From Rachycentron canadum (Eukaryota > Chordata > Actinopteri > Carangiformes > Rachycentridae), in contig CM076650.1 in assembly GCA_038496675.1 (NCBI GenBank), positions 20,326,724 to 20,390,723 on the forward strand: a stretch of DNA of 64,000 nucleotides, read 5' to 3'. Made by a program: the position numbers and the translations under genes. The notes under the pieces are model-generated. The model was not told the DNA's origin, made no database searches, and worked only from the letters and a program-made list of their open reading frames with translations. Shown piece after piece: positions 48,718 to 60,262 of this stretch (its first letter is position 1; each line of letters opens with the position of its first letter).

Positions 48718-51700
48718 ATTGCGTTCATGTGGTCTCTGTGTGCATTTCCACATATGTGCTGTGTGTGCGCAGTTGCTGATGTGCATTAGTGGGCAAGTTA
48801 CAGGGATCTAAACTGCTTTCACAGAGGTGAGAGTATTGAAAGTTGGGTTACCACAGCAACCACAATGGTGACTATAAATCATGTTAATGTTGCGTCTCAT
48901 TGTGCCTCCATCTTTATCAAATTCAGGTGTTGAAAAAAATGACAAGGCCCTGGCCAGAGTACAGCCTGAGCTGTCAGCAACAAAAGTTTAATGACAGCAA
49001 GTCACAGTAACAAGTTGGTACTTCCATGTGTGTTTCTGTCAATACAGTAATATCTCTCTCTTTACACGCTGGCTGTCACTGCAGGTGTGTAAAGAGGGGG
49101 ACAGTAAGATAGCGGCTGAATGAGCTTATCTACAGGTGCTATCATTATTATTGAATCAGTGCATGACTAAGAGCTATTATGTTGTCCTGAGACTGAAGGA
49201 GAGAGCTGTCTACAAGACAAAGGTAAAATAAAGGAAAGGTATTTTAAAATGTTATTAATGTATTAACATATTTGCTGAGACATGAAAATATGTCCAAACA
49301 TTGGAAAATGAATACTTACATGTTAAACCTGCATTAACTGATTATAGTGGACCACTTGAGGGCAGTCAAACAAGCTGCAAACACAACACTGACATATCAC
49401 GGCTTTTTACAAATCCAGCCCATGTGGAGCAACATGAGCAATATTGTTGCTTTAGGTGTAAATTGTTCGAAAGCTATGCATCGTTAATCTTTAATATGAT
49501 CAGTAAATGTGTTGTAATAACTAAATCCCCCCTCAAAGATCAATAGAGTTAACCTTTTCTTCCTTTACCCTCTTTAACAACAAGGCAGCAGTAAAGATGT
49601 CTTCCACAACCAATGATGTCGCCCTCCGCTACCCCCTCTGTGCAATCAGCAACCAATACATAGCCCTATTTTTACTAGTCATTTTTAGCACCCCCTTACA
49701 AAAATGTAATTTGCTGTGTCTCAGATATCATCAGCTCATACTGTTTGCAGTCTACTTTGGATAATAAGTATAATTTTGAAAACACCACAATGCAGTGGTA
49801 AGAGGGACTATTTTTCCAAAACAATCTGATCACTGCTGTTTCCCAAACCAAAAAAACAAAGAGAGGAACCCACAGTTCTCTAAAGATGCAACACAAATGT
49901 TCATATGTTTGTTGTATGCTGAGCTGTAATTCAGGTGAGACAGGGCAGCCATGCTGTTTATGTGTGTGTGTGTATTTGTTCTATCCTTGAACATCTGCCA
50001 CATCTTGTGCCAATTCTGTTTATGTGGACAATTATTATCATCTGCGCTCCGCAAGTGACTCACTTTGACTAAACGCAGTGAAGAGAGAAGAGTCTCTGCG
50101 AATAATCTCCTAGACTGAGATAAGGATCAGTGACTGTAAAGTGTCCTTTATTCTCAGGGACCTTCATTTTCTCTGGGACGTTAGCATCTGGTGAATGCTC
50201 ACACTGATGCACATAAAAACACACATACACAGAGCCATGTACCATGATCTCCCTCTGACATGAAGAGGGCAGCCGCACTGAGGCATGACCAGGGTTGGAG
50301 GGCATGAATCAAGATCACCATAAACAGAATTAAAAAGAATAAATACTTAGCTATCATAGAGGGCGAGTGATTTATTTTACACTTTCACAGTGCTGGCTGA
50401 ACAGCGGCCCCCGAGAAATCAATATGTAATTATAGACATCCTACCCTGGGCCGTTCCTCTCCCAGCATCCACCTCCCACTACCTGCCACGCACCAACACC
50501 ACCACCTGCAAAACAAATGTCAGAACAGCACAGGGCCCAGAAAAAAAGAGCAAGAAATAAAAGACTTCTCCTTGTTGAGCAGAGCCTTGTGTTTTAATGT
50601 GTTTACTGCACAGTTTTTTGTCTTGGAGCCATTTTGTATTTTTGTTTCTTTTGGATTTGATTCAACAATTCACACAATTCAAATTTTAACACCATGTTGA
50701 GTCATGCAGAAGCTTGTTAATAGCAGTAAAAGTAAAAAAAAAAGCTGATAAAGTAAGGAGAGCAGAGAAAGGAGAGAAATTAGAGACAAAATAACAACAA
50801 TTTCCTAGTTAGTTTTCACTTCAGTCAGTAGCTAAACCGTCACACACTTCTTGTGTTTATGTGGTTGTTGCTTATGTTGCTAGCAGGCTAAACCTAATGT
50901 TTGTACACTTGGTACCTTCTCTACACCAAATAAAGACAGACTTCAACACAGATATCAAAATAAGTCCAGCACATACTTGGGCTGCATGTGTGTTTATATG
51001 TTAGGTTTTCATGACCCGTATCTGACCCCTGTACAGTGTGATAGTCAGATACAACTTCCACATTTGGGACAATTCTGGCGCACACACAGAAAATCTTCTG
51101 GCCAAAAACTCTGGCCATAATCTGCAGAGATGTGGAAGTATATGGACTCTGGCTGAGGACCCAGCATACATTGGGCCAGAAGTTTCCTTTTGTTACCTGG
51201 GAAAGATACCACACGGTCAGGAGAATATTCAGTGATATCAAACTAACATTTCAATTTCATATTCTTAAGTTTTCATAATTTGACCTGTGTTGAATATTTC
51301 TGACCTACTGTCATGATTGACAGATTGACTTTTAAATCAAGATCATCCATCCTCCTGTTAGTTGCTTTTGAGTGATTGATGATTTAGCACTTATGTGTGT
51401 GAGGATTTATTCTAAACCACTGAAACTGTGTCTCTGCTGTATGTGTTTGTTTTTGAAAAACTGATAATGTACAATACAGACATGCACATATGTTAAGTTG
51501 TGTCAGTCAAGAAACCAATATGTGAACTGTCTATGGAACATTTCTTTAATGAGCTAAAAAAAAAAAAAAAAAAAGCTTTACATTTCACTACATATCCCAG
51601 TGCATAGTGTTTGTTGAGGTGCAGTAGCTCAGGTGATGCAGTCATAGAGATGGGCCTCTGTTGCTTCTGTAGGCCCTGACACATTGATCAACAGCTGTAC

Positions 51701-53098
51701 AGGTCTGAACTCTGCTCATCGCTCTGTGCTCACTCCCAGCTAAATCAATGAGGTAACCAGTCAATGCTTGCCCACACTCAAGCTATTGCCAAGCCCTTAT
51801 CTAGCACCGGCAGTTTAACACTGACCTCCGCACAGGTAGCAGGAGACACACTAATCCATCTCTCCTAGCCCAGACAGACTCATCTCATTTCATCCCAGCT
51901 CTCTCCCCAGTCTCTGTCTCTCTCTCTCTCAGCCTCATCCATTCAGTTACTCAAACACCATCTCACTCCTTCAGTCTCGCTCAGTTTCATTTTCCCTGTA
52001 TCTACTGTATGTAGTCATCCATCCCCCTGCTGCTGCATTTCTCTCTGTATTCTGATCCATCTCTAAACCCCCCACTCCTGCCTTCCACACCTCGTCTGAA
52101 GCTCTCTCCCTCTCCTCCTGCTCTCGCTGTGGGTGCCTCTCGGTCTGGCCGCGGGAGAGAGATCTCTGGTCAAATTGACACACACATCATTGCCTATCAA
52201 TATGTGCTCTCAATGAGGGCTGAAATGATTGGGAATTGGAGCTGTTTTGATTTGTCTCCCCCTCCTTCTGCCTCTGGCTCCAGTATTTGATTACAAAGAG
52301 CTTCAGTCGAGCTGCAAATGAATATTTGAAAATATCTCAGTAACCATAATAGCCATATAGAAGTGAAATCATTTGATGCAGCACACCTCACAGATTATTG
52401 CAGAGGAACAAGTGTTAGTAGCAGATTGAGACAGCAGATATGTAATTTTATAATGGCAGCAGGCAGTGGAAGTTGAAAACTTATCACTTGTGATGTTACA
52501 GTTGTGGAAACAATTAGCTGATCTTATAAAACCAAAAGACTGAAATAGCATCTTAACTGAATGTTGTCTCTGTGCTGAATGCGTGAAAAATGTGAGTTCA
52601 CTGAATGTGACATGTAGTTAAAACCAACTTAACTGCTTCTCCAGCGTGAGAACAACCCTGATAAGTGAGCTATGTAGTCATCAAAAAGATATTTGTACAT
52701 GGCTGGAAAGCTGGCCTTGTAGCTGCATGGGAATTTTCCAACATCTCCTCAGATCCAAATGACTAAATAAGTGCTTGTTTCTATAAAAAAAAAGCTCAGA
52801 GGATAATTTCGAAATCTATTCTGACCTGATGATAAAACCCTCTCCTGAAAATTATGTTTCTAAAGAACCAACCTGTAACTGCAGCAATACATGTAGTAGA
52901 AAACACACTTACTGGCTACATTGTGTTTGAATAAATGAATGAATGAGCTGCCTGTATTTGGTTGGCGTGGATTAAAGTCATACTAGATGCATGACTGTCA
53001 CAACAGAAACCAGGGTTCACATCCATAAGCTTGGGGCACAGAGGTATATTCACACCAGGTGCATGTCACTGCCACTGCCAGCTATATCTTTCTACATA
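48718..53098. other. Non-coding DNA; one repeat fragment and two candidate conserved blocks
   Basis: 51040-51240 contains 'ggccagaagtttccttttgt' followed by tacctggg, which I recognise from a teleost dispersed repeat of unknown class. The stretches 50350-50520 and 52170-52340 look constrained. A poly-A (19) lies at 51556-51574. No exon is supported. Confidence 0.4.
51556..51574. repeat. Poly-A tract (19 A)
   Basis: An uninterrupted homopolymer in unique-looking sequence. Confidence 0.9.
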
Positions 53099-53370
53099 GA
53101 GTTTCAAGGCTACAATAACATTGGATTTTGCTTCATTATAATTTATTTATCATTTATTTTTTGGCAGGAAACGTCTCTAAAATGCCACTGTCTCCACATG
53201 CAGCTGCTAAAAATTAGTTTTTCGTGTTAGTTTGTCACATATTCAGATGACTATCAACAGGTGTTTTCACTGTCTATTTTTGCTGGGAGGCGCACACATC
53301 ATGCATCACGAGGACTGAGATGTGCATGAGCCAGTTTTCTTGTTTTAACCTGTTAACACAGGCACCAAAA
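53099..53370 (+). repeat. Unnamed dispersed repeat, copy B
   Basis: Same block order and orientation as 35309-35645: ttggcaggaaacgtctct, the identical 19-mer ccacatgcagctgctaaaa (53194-53212), catcatgcatcacg and the closing block aacctgttaacacaggcacc (53347-53366). The copies differ by substitutions and indels, so they are old. Confidence 0.7.
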
Positions 53371-53887
53371 TGAGAAACTATGAAAGATTTTCCACAGCTG
53401 TCACACACAGGATGCATCCAGTGCACTCCTGACCTTAGTCAACAAAGACACCGTGGATTAAGGTCAAGGAAAGATTTGGGGTTTTGTTAAATGTGAATAA
53501 GATCAAACTTGTCTAAAGTCACTGGGAAATGTTACTTTATGAAACCACAACACTTTTCCTAACCTTTAAGTATAAAGGTTAGAAAAACTTGTTAAATGCC
53601 TTAACAGAAGCATAATAAAATTTGCACTGATAGTCAGATATTTTGCCAGAGAACAAAAATCTAATTTGCACCTCACTAAATACATAAATTAACAAAGTTA
53701 ATCCAAAAAGCAATCCAGTCAGAATTATGTTTCCTACTAAACATGTTTGCTGTTGCGGTTTAGTTGTATATTAGAGAAGACTAGATGAAAAATGAAAGAG
53801 TTGCCAACATTATTACAATTTATCCAACAGCTGTTTCAGAAATTTCAGCCAAAACCATAAATCTAAACCTCATGATAGCATTATAGG
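53371..53887. other. Non-coding DNA, nothing recognised
   Basis: AT-rich sequence without element ends, sustained frames or strong motifs. Confidence 0.4.
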
Positions 53888-54022
53888 AAAAGTTAAAGGA
53901 CCACCAAAGTCAGTTGGATCCTCTGGGTACCACAAGTCTCCATACAAAATTTCATGATAATCCATTTAGAAGTTGATGAGACATTTCAGTCTGAGTCTTG
54001 AAGTTGTGGACTGACTGATCTA
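53888..54022 (+). repeat. Fish dispersed repeat fragment ('cctctgggnacca' family), forward copy
   Basis: 'aggaccaccaaagtcagttg' then 'gatcctctgggtaccaca', 'caaaatttcatgataatcca' and 'agttgatgagacatttcagt' match, in order, a very common teleost repeat whose consensus reads roughly 'ggatcaccaaagtca..cctctggggacc..aaatttcatggcaatcca..gttgagatatttca'. The class is unknown to me; the copy is decayed. Confidence 0.65.
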
Positions 54023-56063
54023 AATTCCCCTATAAATGGACCACCACATTAACTATCGTTAACTGTTGGTGCATGAAGAGACATGAACCACAGCCAACAT
54101 GTTAAAGCCACACACTTTCCAACATTGTACAACAGAACAAAAACCTAACAACTCACAATAAGTTGATCTTTGCTCAGTACAAACAGGAAGCTTGATGTAA
54201 TCAAAAACTGATGTGTTATACTAACATATGTTATATACTGAATAAAACTAAAAGTGTGTTCAGATGGCTTCAGCACAATTACATTGCCCCAATTTTAGTA
54301 GGGAGTTCATTCATAACACAAAAGAGACCTGACCAACATGTTGAACACTGTGTATAACACACTGTGAAAAGCTGTGAACAATCAGGCAACTCAGTATTTA
54401 TTGTCAGCTTTAGTTCCATTGAATTCTGATCACAAATAGTAAACACAACAGCTGCAATGAAGCTGCTCTAAATAGAACTACACACATTAATCCCCTTAGG
54501 CAAATTAAACTTAAACAATATTTCCATAGTTTTAAAGTCATTGCTGCAAACTCATCACCTGTTTTGTGACAACAGAAGACCCCTCTTACTGGTGCCAACA
54601 ATTTTCTTGCTATTTTTGACAACTCTTAAGACCCCATCAGCTACTGTATGTTAGTTCAAAACAACAAATAGTAATAAAAATTCACTAGTTTTTCTAGCTG
54701 ACTAACCTCCCATGTAGTATGTTCAGTGAGTGGGGGAGTATCTTGTTGCATCGACCAATCAGCAGCCAGAAAGAAGCATTAATTAGCAGTAAAGCTGAGC
54801 CTAAATGACCAATCACTGATGTGCATTTTTTATGCGGGGGATGACTTCTCCTTTGCTTTTGTTAATGATAAATTAAATTATTATATACACAGGATTGAGT
54901 TCCTTTCAATGTTTGGATCCTATGGATTGTCTATGGTGTGTGCATCAACACACACATACCCTTACCCTTGAAAAGATGGTCGCCCTATCTTAACTGCTTC
55001 ACACTGACAGCTTTTTAGGGTTAACACATTATTTTTGCTTTGCCAGATATTGTGTCCTGGAATTGGGATCCCCACTGGTACTTCCACCTCTCTCCCTCTG
55101 TCTTACCTCCCTGCCTGTCTGTTGTGAAAATCGAAAGACATACAGGACCAACGGGAGCAACACAGGAAGAAGCTATTTGATAGTGTTATCTTTAAATTCT
55201 TCACATATGGGATCATAGCAAAAATATTTAACTGAGGTAAGGTGAAAGAAACAGCGTGAAAAGAGAATTTGGGAGAAAGAAAAAGTAAGTGTATCCAGAG
55301 CTTTTCAGCTTGATGTCATACAGGATGTCTGACGATAGGGCTGTGACACACTAAATTGAACAAGAATTAAAGGGGAGAGATAGAAATAGAGTGCCTAGAG
55401 AAAAGGGACAAGGATGTGAACAAGAGCGAACAAAGAAATGGAGAGGCAGGGAGGAAGAGTGAAGGCCGTATCGCCAGTAGGCATTGGCATTTAAGATTCA
55501 TTATGGGCATTCAGCAGGGAGAAACTCAGCCATCACCCTGATATATGGTAGCAGTGTTTCCCCCTAAATTCTGACGGCCCGCTGTAATTTGGTATTTAGT
55601 AAGTGATGTTTATCTGCCCTCTTCCTCTTTCTCCCTCCCACTCTCTGTAATGGCTGCACACTGACATTCTGGTTGGCTCTAAGGAGCCACTGTAAATAAG
55701 CAAGGTAAAGTCTCTGTGGATGTGTTTGTATTTGAGAAATAGTTTGCCATGGGCTCTCTGTTATTTGATCTGAAGTGACATCAGGTCCCACCAGCAGATG
55801 CATTAGACCCCAGCTTCCAGGGAGCCAAGATACCATCTACATCAGACTGGACAATCATTCTGCTGGTTTTGGTCCATGTTTAGATTGGTATGATTTAACA
55901 ATAATACAATAACAATTTATGGAGCTGTAGCTATACCAGTATGTGGAAGGTCTGAGTCTGAGTCAGTGAACGTCTCACAGGGGTATTTAAGTGTCTATTT
56001 CAGACATGTGTGGGCTTTGAGAAACATCTGAAGTGAGTGTTTCTCAAACTTTTTTTCTGGTTG
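54023..56063. other. Non-coding DNA with two candidate conserved blocks
   Basis: 54720-54860 carries two CCAATCA motifs (54755, 54809) about 54 bp apart. 55480-55620 has conserved-looking sequence around gacggcccgctgtaatttgg. No exon is supported. The minus-strand frame at 55564-55836 crosses this block without recognisable domains. Confidence 0.4.
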
Positions 56064-56166
56064 TTCGGTCCACCACTTTGCTCCAGACTGATTAACAACT
56101 GAAATAATGTACATTCATGGCACCCAGAGGATGAATCATAATGACTGGTGATCCCCTGAGTTTTTA
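56064..56166 (-). repeat. Fish dispersed repeat fragment ('cctctgggnacca' family), inverted copy
   Basis: Read on the minus strand it contains ggggatcaccagtcattatg, attcatcctctgggtgccat and gcaaagtggtggaccgaaca. This is the same family as 53888-54022 in the opposite orientation and closer to the fish consensus in its last part. The middle is deleted. Confidence 0.65.
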
Positions 56167-56814
56167 CGTAGCACGCACTGAGTTAAGGAATTAAAACAGT
56201 GGCATTTACACTGCATTGGCTTGATATATACCAACACATTTGCTTTGGAAAGAAATGTGGGGCATGTCAGGATTTCTTTTTATCAGGCCTCCTGATAATC
56301 ACACATCTGCTTGCACTGGCCTTTTATACCACACACTGGGCCTGAACTTTTTTTGTGTGTGTGTGGTAATGTGAATGTAAATAAATAGCACACATGCATT
56401 TACATGGTCTCAGACATTTGGATCCCACCGTGTATTCACTTGGCATGTATGGGAGAACACGAAGAGTCCCTGTTTGTGCCTGCAGAGTCATATTAGCTAT
56501 TTCAGCCATGTGCCTTCAGCATACAGCAGCTTCATCTGGCACTGTCCACTAGAGACAGATTTTAGAGATCTTTGTACCAGAAAAGCAAAAAGGGCTCAAA
56601 TCAGACCAGCTGTATCCTTTGCTTTAGGCTATGTGGCATAGATATGAAGGCAACTCCAGTCTTCTTCCATGCAGGCTGTTTTCATTCACCCCCGAGCTGA
56701 GCCACACTGCCTACAGCCCAGCATGGCAAATCTCTGCTGGTTGCCTCGCGTTTTCTCATCATCATTCCTCACCTGGGGAGCTGGATCCAGCCATGGCTGC
56801 ATATGTGTCGGGAG

Positions 56815-56862
56815 GCAGAGAGAGAGAGAGAAAGAGAGAGAGAGGCAGGGAGAGAGAGAGGA
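56815..56862. repeat. (GA)n-rich microsatellite
   Basis: Imperfect GA tract with AAAG and GGCAGG interruptions. Frames through it give artificial Arg/Glu or Ser/Leu runs. Confidence 0.9.
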
Positions 56863-57398
56863 GGGAGATGAAACTTTCATGAGGCACATGGTTGGTGTGC
56901 GCAACCACAATGAAAATGCAAAGATTGAACTTTTCTCCAGGACTGAGGGTGGGGTGATGAGAGTAAAGACAGCCTGGAGGCATGTGGGTGAGGGGAGGAG
57001 AGACAGGTGAGGGGCAGGGGGAGTCAGCGAGTGAAGATAGCCTCTGGATGTGAGGCAGGAAGAAGAAGAAAGGCTTATCGTTGGGATTCTCACTGTTCCC
57101 ACTGTTCCTCTATTTTTCCCACCCCCTGGTATTGTTTACCTCTTTTAATCTCCTCCTGTCTTTATTCCTCGTCATTTTAATTTTTCATGTATTTCATCCA
57201 CTATCTCATTTCACCCTTCTACTCTATTATATTCCATCTCCACCAATGTTGAACCATCCTCCCGGATGTGGTGGGTGGAAGAAGGAGAACTCTGACCACA
57301 GGCTGGAGGCAGCGTCAGGAGAGCAGACTGGGGGGTAGCAGATGTCTGGGTGGCACTTCAGAGGATGTCTCCAGAATGTCTTCCAGTTCTATTGTATC

Positions 57399-57442
57399 TA
57401 CACACACACATACTAGCATATATATATATATATATACACATA

Positions 57443-57478
<36 letters not shown>
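57399..57478. repeat. Compound (CA)n-(TA)n-(CA)n microsatellite
   Basis: ACAC runs, then an AT tract at about 57418-57436, then a longer CA tract to about 57478. Confidence 0.95.
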
Positions 57479-57480
<2 letters not shown>

Positions 57481-59250
57481 AAAGCACTGGCTCCACTGGT
57501 CTCCCTCTTCGCATCAGCTTGTCTCCCTCTTCCAGGAAATGTGCGGTGCCATGTTATGATCGATGGGATGCGTTCAGAGACGGAGCAGCCCCCACTGTTT
57601 GTTTGTCTCTGTTACGCATGGTTGCAGAATGACAGCTGGGACCAGTGCATGCTTTTGAGTCTGTCTGGCAAGAAAAGTTGGGCTCCTTTGGTGTAACTCA
57701 TCTTTTGTTCCAAAGAAGGAAAGAGATGAGTTTCTGGCTGTCACAGGCCTCAGATATGAAAACCCTTTGGTAAACCATTCATTCATTCTGGGAACTTGAG
57801 GAATTTTGAATATTACATGCTGTTGCTCGGATTTATGTGGTCCAAGCTTGATTGTGTAGCAAAAGAAATCAGTGTGATGTTAGCTTTGCAACTGTGTGTT
57901 TCGGATGTTTGCCATGATCAGATGAAGCCTATTTGAAGAAGGAAAAGAAAGAAGGGGAGTATGTGAGCATTTAGCTTGTGTGTAAGGATATGAATTCTTC
58001 AATTATTGCTCATCTCTGTGTTTTTTAGGGTTTTTTTTTGTGTGAATACATTTTACTTTGTGTGTGTATGTGCGTGTGTGCACATGCACTGCCAAGGTAT
58101 GAAAAGTGAATAATCAGCAACACACACACACACAATCGCATAGAGACGTGTCTTCGATCTAACACAGGAAATGAGAAGGGTCTTATCAGGGTTCATCTGA
58201 CAATAACAAATTCTGCTTCTACAGCCCAAAAATGAAATCCAAGCATTTTCCTCATCATGACTGATGATGAGCTACTGTTTCACTAATCACCATTATCCTG
58301 CCATGGTGCACTGGAAAATAACCAAAACTGCACTGATACTGTAGTACAGCTAATCTTATAACAGCATTTCCTGTGTAACCCAGTTCCAGAGTCTGGTCCG
58401 CAGGCAGAGTGATCAAAAAGCATCTTATTCCTGCCTCACTGGTGACACAAAAGTTTGTTTTGCTATCCACACATAGTCAATAGTGACAGTCAATAGTGAC
58501 AGTCAAAGCTGACAAACGAGAAGAAAATAGGAAGAGGTGATTAGCTCCAAGTTTTCAAGTTGGTACTTCAGGAGTAAAAACACATTTTTTTTTAATTCGA
58601 AGGTCATGTTTCATCAAAACACAGCACCATCCTTTGAAGATTATGACAACAATTATTCCAATTCACAATATCACAGTTTTTTTTTTACCTCTTTACTTTG
58701 ATTAATTTCTCCGAACACAATTTCAGTGTGAAAATCTCCAGATAAAAGGAGTTTAACTGAGCTTTACTAAATGTGTTCCGTCTTAAAACTGTCTTTAAAA
58801 TTCACCATTAGGGGGCAAAAGAGTCATAAAACAAACACTGCCCCGACGCATTCACAGTAGCTATATGGTTGTTATTGCTGCTTGGTTATTGCAATTTTTC
58901 ACCTGAATAGCATCTAGATTTTAATGATCAGATCTGTTAAAACTGATTTTCACCTGCAGAAGTTGTTGACTGTATGTTGCTGTATGTTGACGCCAATCGT
59001 AGAAATTTACATGAACTGCTTTCGCCGTGATGACAGTTCAGATCCACTCCTGAGAATAGAAACTGAACAAGAGAATGGAAAGTAATGCAAATGAGTTTCC
59101 AATTACCCACAAGAATCCCTTCTATAATCATATTTTCACATTATTTCTGTGGTATTATTATTATTTTTATTCTTTTAAAGTCAGGTTTCTACCAATTTCT
59201 CTGTGATAAAAAACAACCCTGATAATATCAAAACTCCTGCACAGCAGTAG

Positions 59251-59290
59251 TACACACACACACACACACACGCACACAGACACACACACA
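59251..59290. repeat. (CA)n microsatellite, interrupted
   Basis: Two CA tracts separated by cgcacacagac. Confidence 0.9.
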
Positions 59291-59699
59291 ATTAGACCTC
59301 TTCTCATTGGCCGTGTGAATGTGTACAAACTAATCACTGCCCTTTTTTTTTTTTTATTACATTTTTAAAGTTTATTAAGACTGAATAGGAATCTTTTTTA
59401 TTTTTCAACATTTTAGTTTTCATGAGGGTTTAATCCTAATTGGGGAATTCATATCAATTATGTAGCTATTTAAATAACACAGCATATTGCTAACCAGCTA
59501 ATTAGAGCAATTAATAAACATGATTTTGTTCCAAATTTTTCACATCACTGAGTTTCTACATTGGTTTAATTCTAAACTTTGTAGTTATCTAGGAGCTTGT
59601 AGAAACTGCAGGGAAATAGTGACAGTTAATTTCTTTCTTTCTTTAACACCAAAAGAACAGAAATGGTGCTGCTCAAAACTAAAGTAACAGAGGGGCATG

Positions 59700-59880
59700 G
59701 GTTGTAGAGACAATAGCAAAGTGGTTAGGGTGCATATCATGTGCTGGTCCCTGGTTTGATTCCTGGTCAGGGTGTAACACTTTCTTGCATGTTATTTCCC
59801 TTCTCTCCGTCCCATTTCCTGTTTCTCTACATTTATCAAATGATAAAGGCATAAAATTGCAAAATAATAAAAAATAGGGG
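59700..59880 (+). mobile_element. tRNA-derived SINE
   Basis: An RNA polymerase III internal promoter is visible: A box tagcaaagtgg at 59714-59724 and B box ggtttgattcc at 59753-59763 (consensus GGTTCGANTCC, one C-to-T change). A fish-SINE body follows (tcttgcatgttatttccctt; ttctctccgtcccatttcct) and a 3' end 'tgataaaggcataaaattgc' running into an A-rich tail. The combination of tRNA head, conserved 'cctgcatgtcattccc'-like body and A-rich tail is typical of common teleost SINEs. The B-box CpG decay suggests an old copy. Confidence 0.82.
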
Positions 59881-60051
59881 GATATTAGCCATTAACATTT
59901 TATGTCCGTACACTACACTACAAACCCTTTAAGTGTCACCTGGAAAATAAGAGAAAGTTCAAATTCCTGGCAAATTTCAGTCCAAACCAGAGACAGAGCT
60001 TGTGTGTACATTGCAAGCTAATTAGCTACAGCTAATGTGGGCTTACATGTA
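59881..60051. other. Short non-coding spacer
   Basis: AT-rich sequence between the SINE and the next element; nothing recognised. Confidence 0.4.
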
Positions 60052-60262
60052 GCACTGTGCAAACATCTTAGATTTTCAGATTCCAATCTATTACACCAGT
60101 TTCCATCAGCTGAATTTGCTAAAGTTTTGGCACTAAAAGTATAGCATGTTCAGTTTGTTGTCATGCTGCAGAGTGAATTTGGGATCGATCAGACACGTCT
60201 CTGATGATACTTTGTGATAGATAAGAATCTAAATATGTGTCTTCATGCCTTTTGCACAGTAC
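60052..60262. mobile_element. Tc1-type MITE (about 211 bp)
   Basis: The ends are inverted: gcactgtgcaaa at 60052-60063 and tttgcacagtac at 60251-60262 (10 of 11 core bases pair). The interior (gcactaaaagtatagcatgt; catgctgcagagtgaatttg; tctgatgatactttgtgata) matches a familiar fish non-autonomous Tc1 derivative. It has no coding capacity. The ends resemble those of the dead Tc1 element at 142-540, so both may have been moved by related transposases. Confidence 0.72.

Larger units (their letters stand above)
56167..59699. other. Non-coding DNA rich in simple repeats
   Basis: GA-rich tract (56815-56862) and a compound CA/TA tract (57399-57478). The many frames at 56631-57696 read through these and overlap on both strands, so none is supported as a gene. 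A 13-bp unit (agtcaatagtgac) is duplicated in tandem at 58475-58500. Confidence 0.4.

Noticed and set aside
51600..51680. Possible tRNA-derived SINE head (gcagtagctcaggtgatgca)
   Set aside because: An A-box-like string is present but there is no B box and no SINE body.
56631..57696. Several overlapping frames of up to 142 codons
   Set aside because: They are created by GA and CA/TA simple repeats and overlap on both strands. No consistent protein signal.
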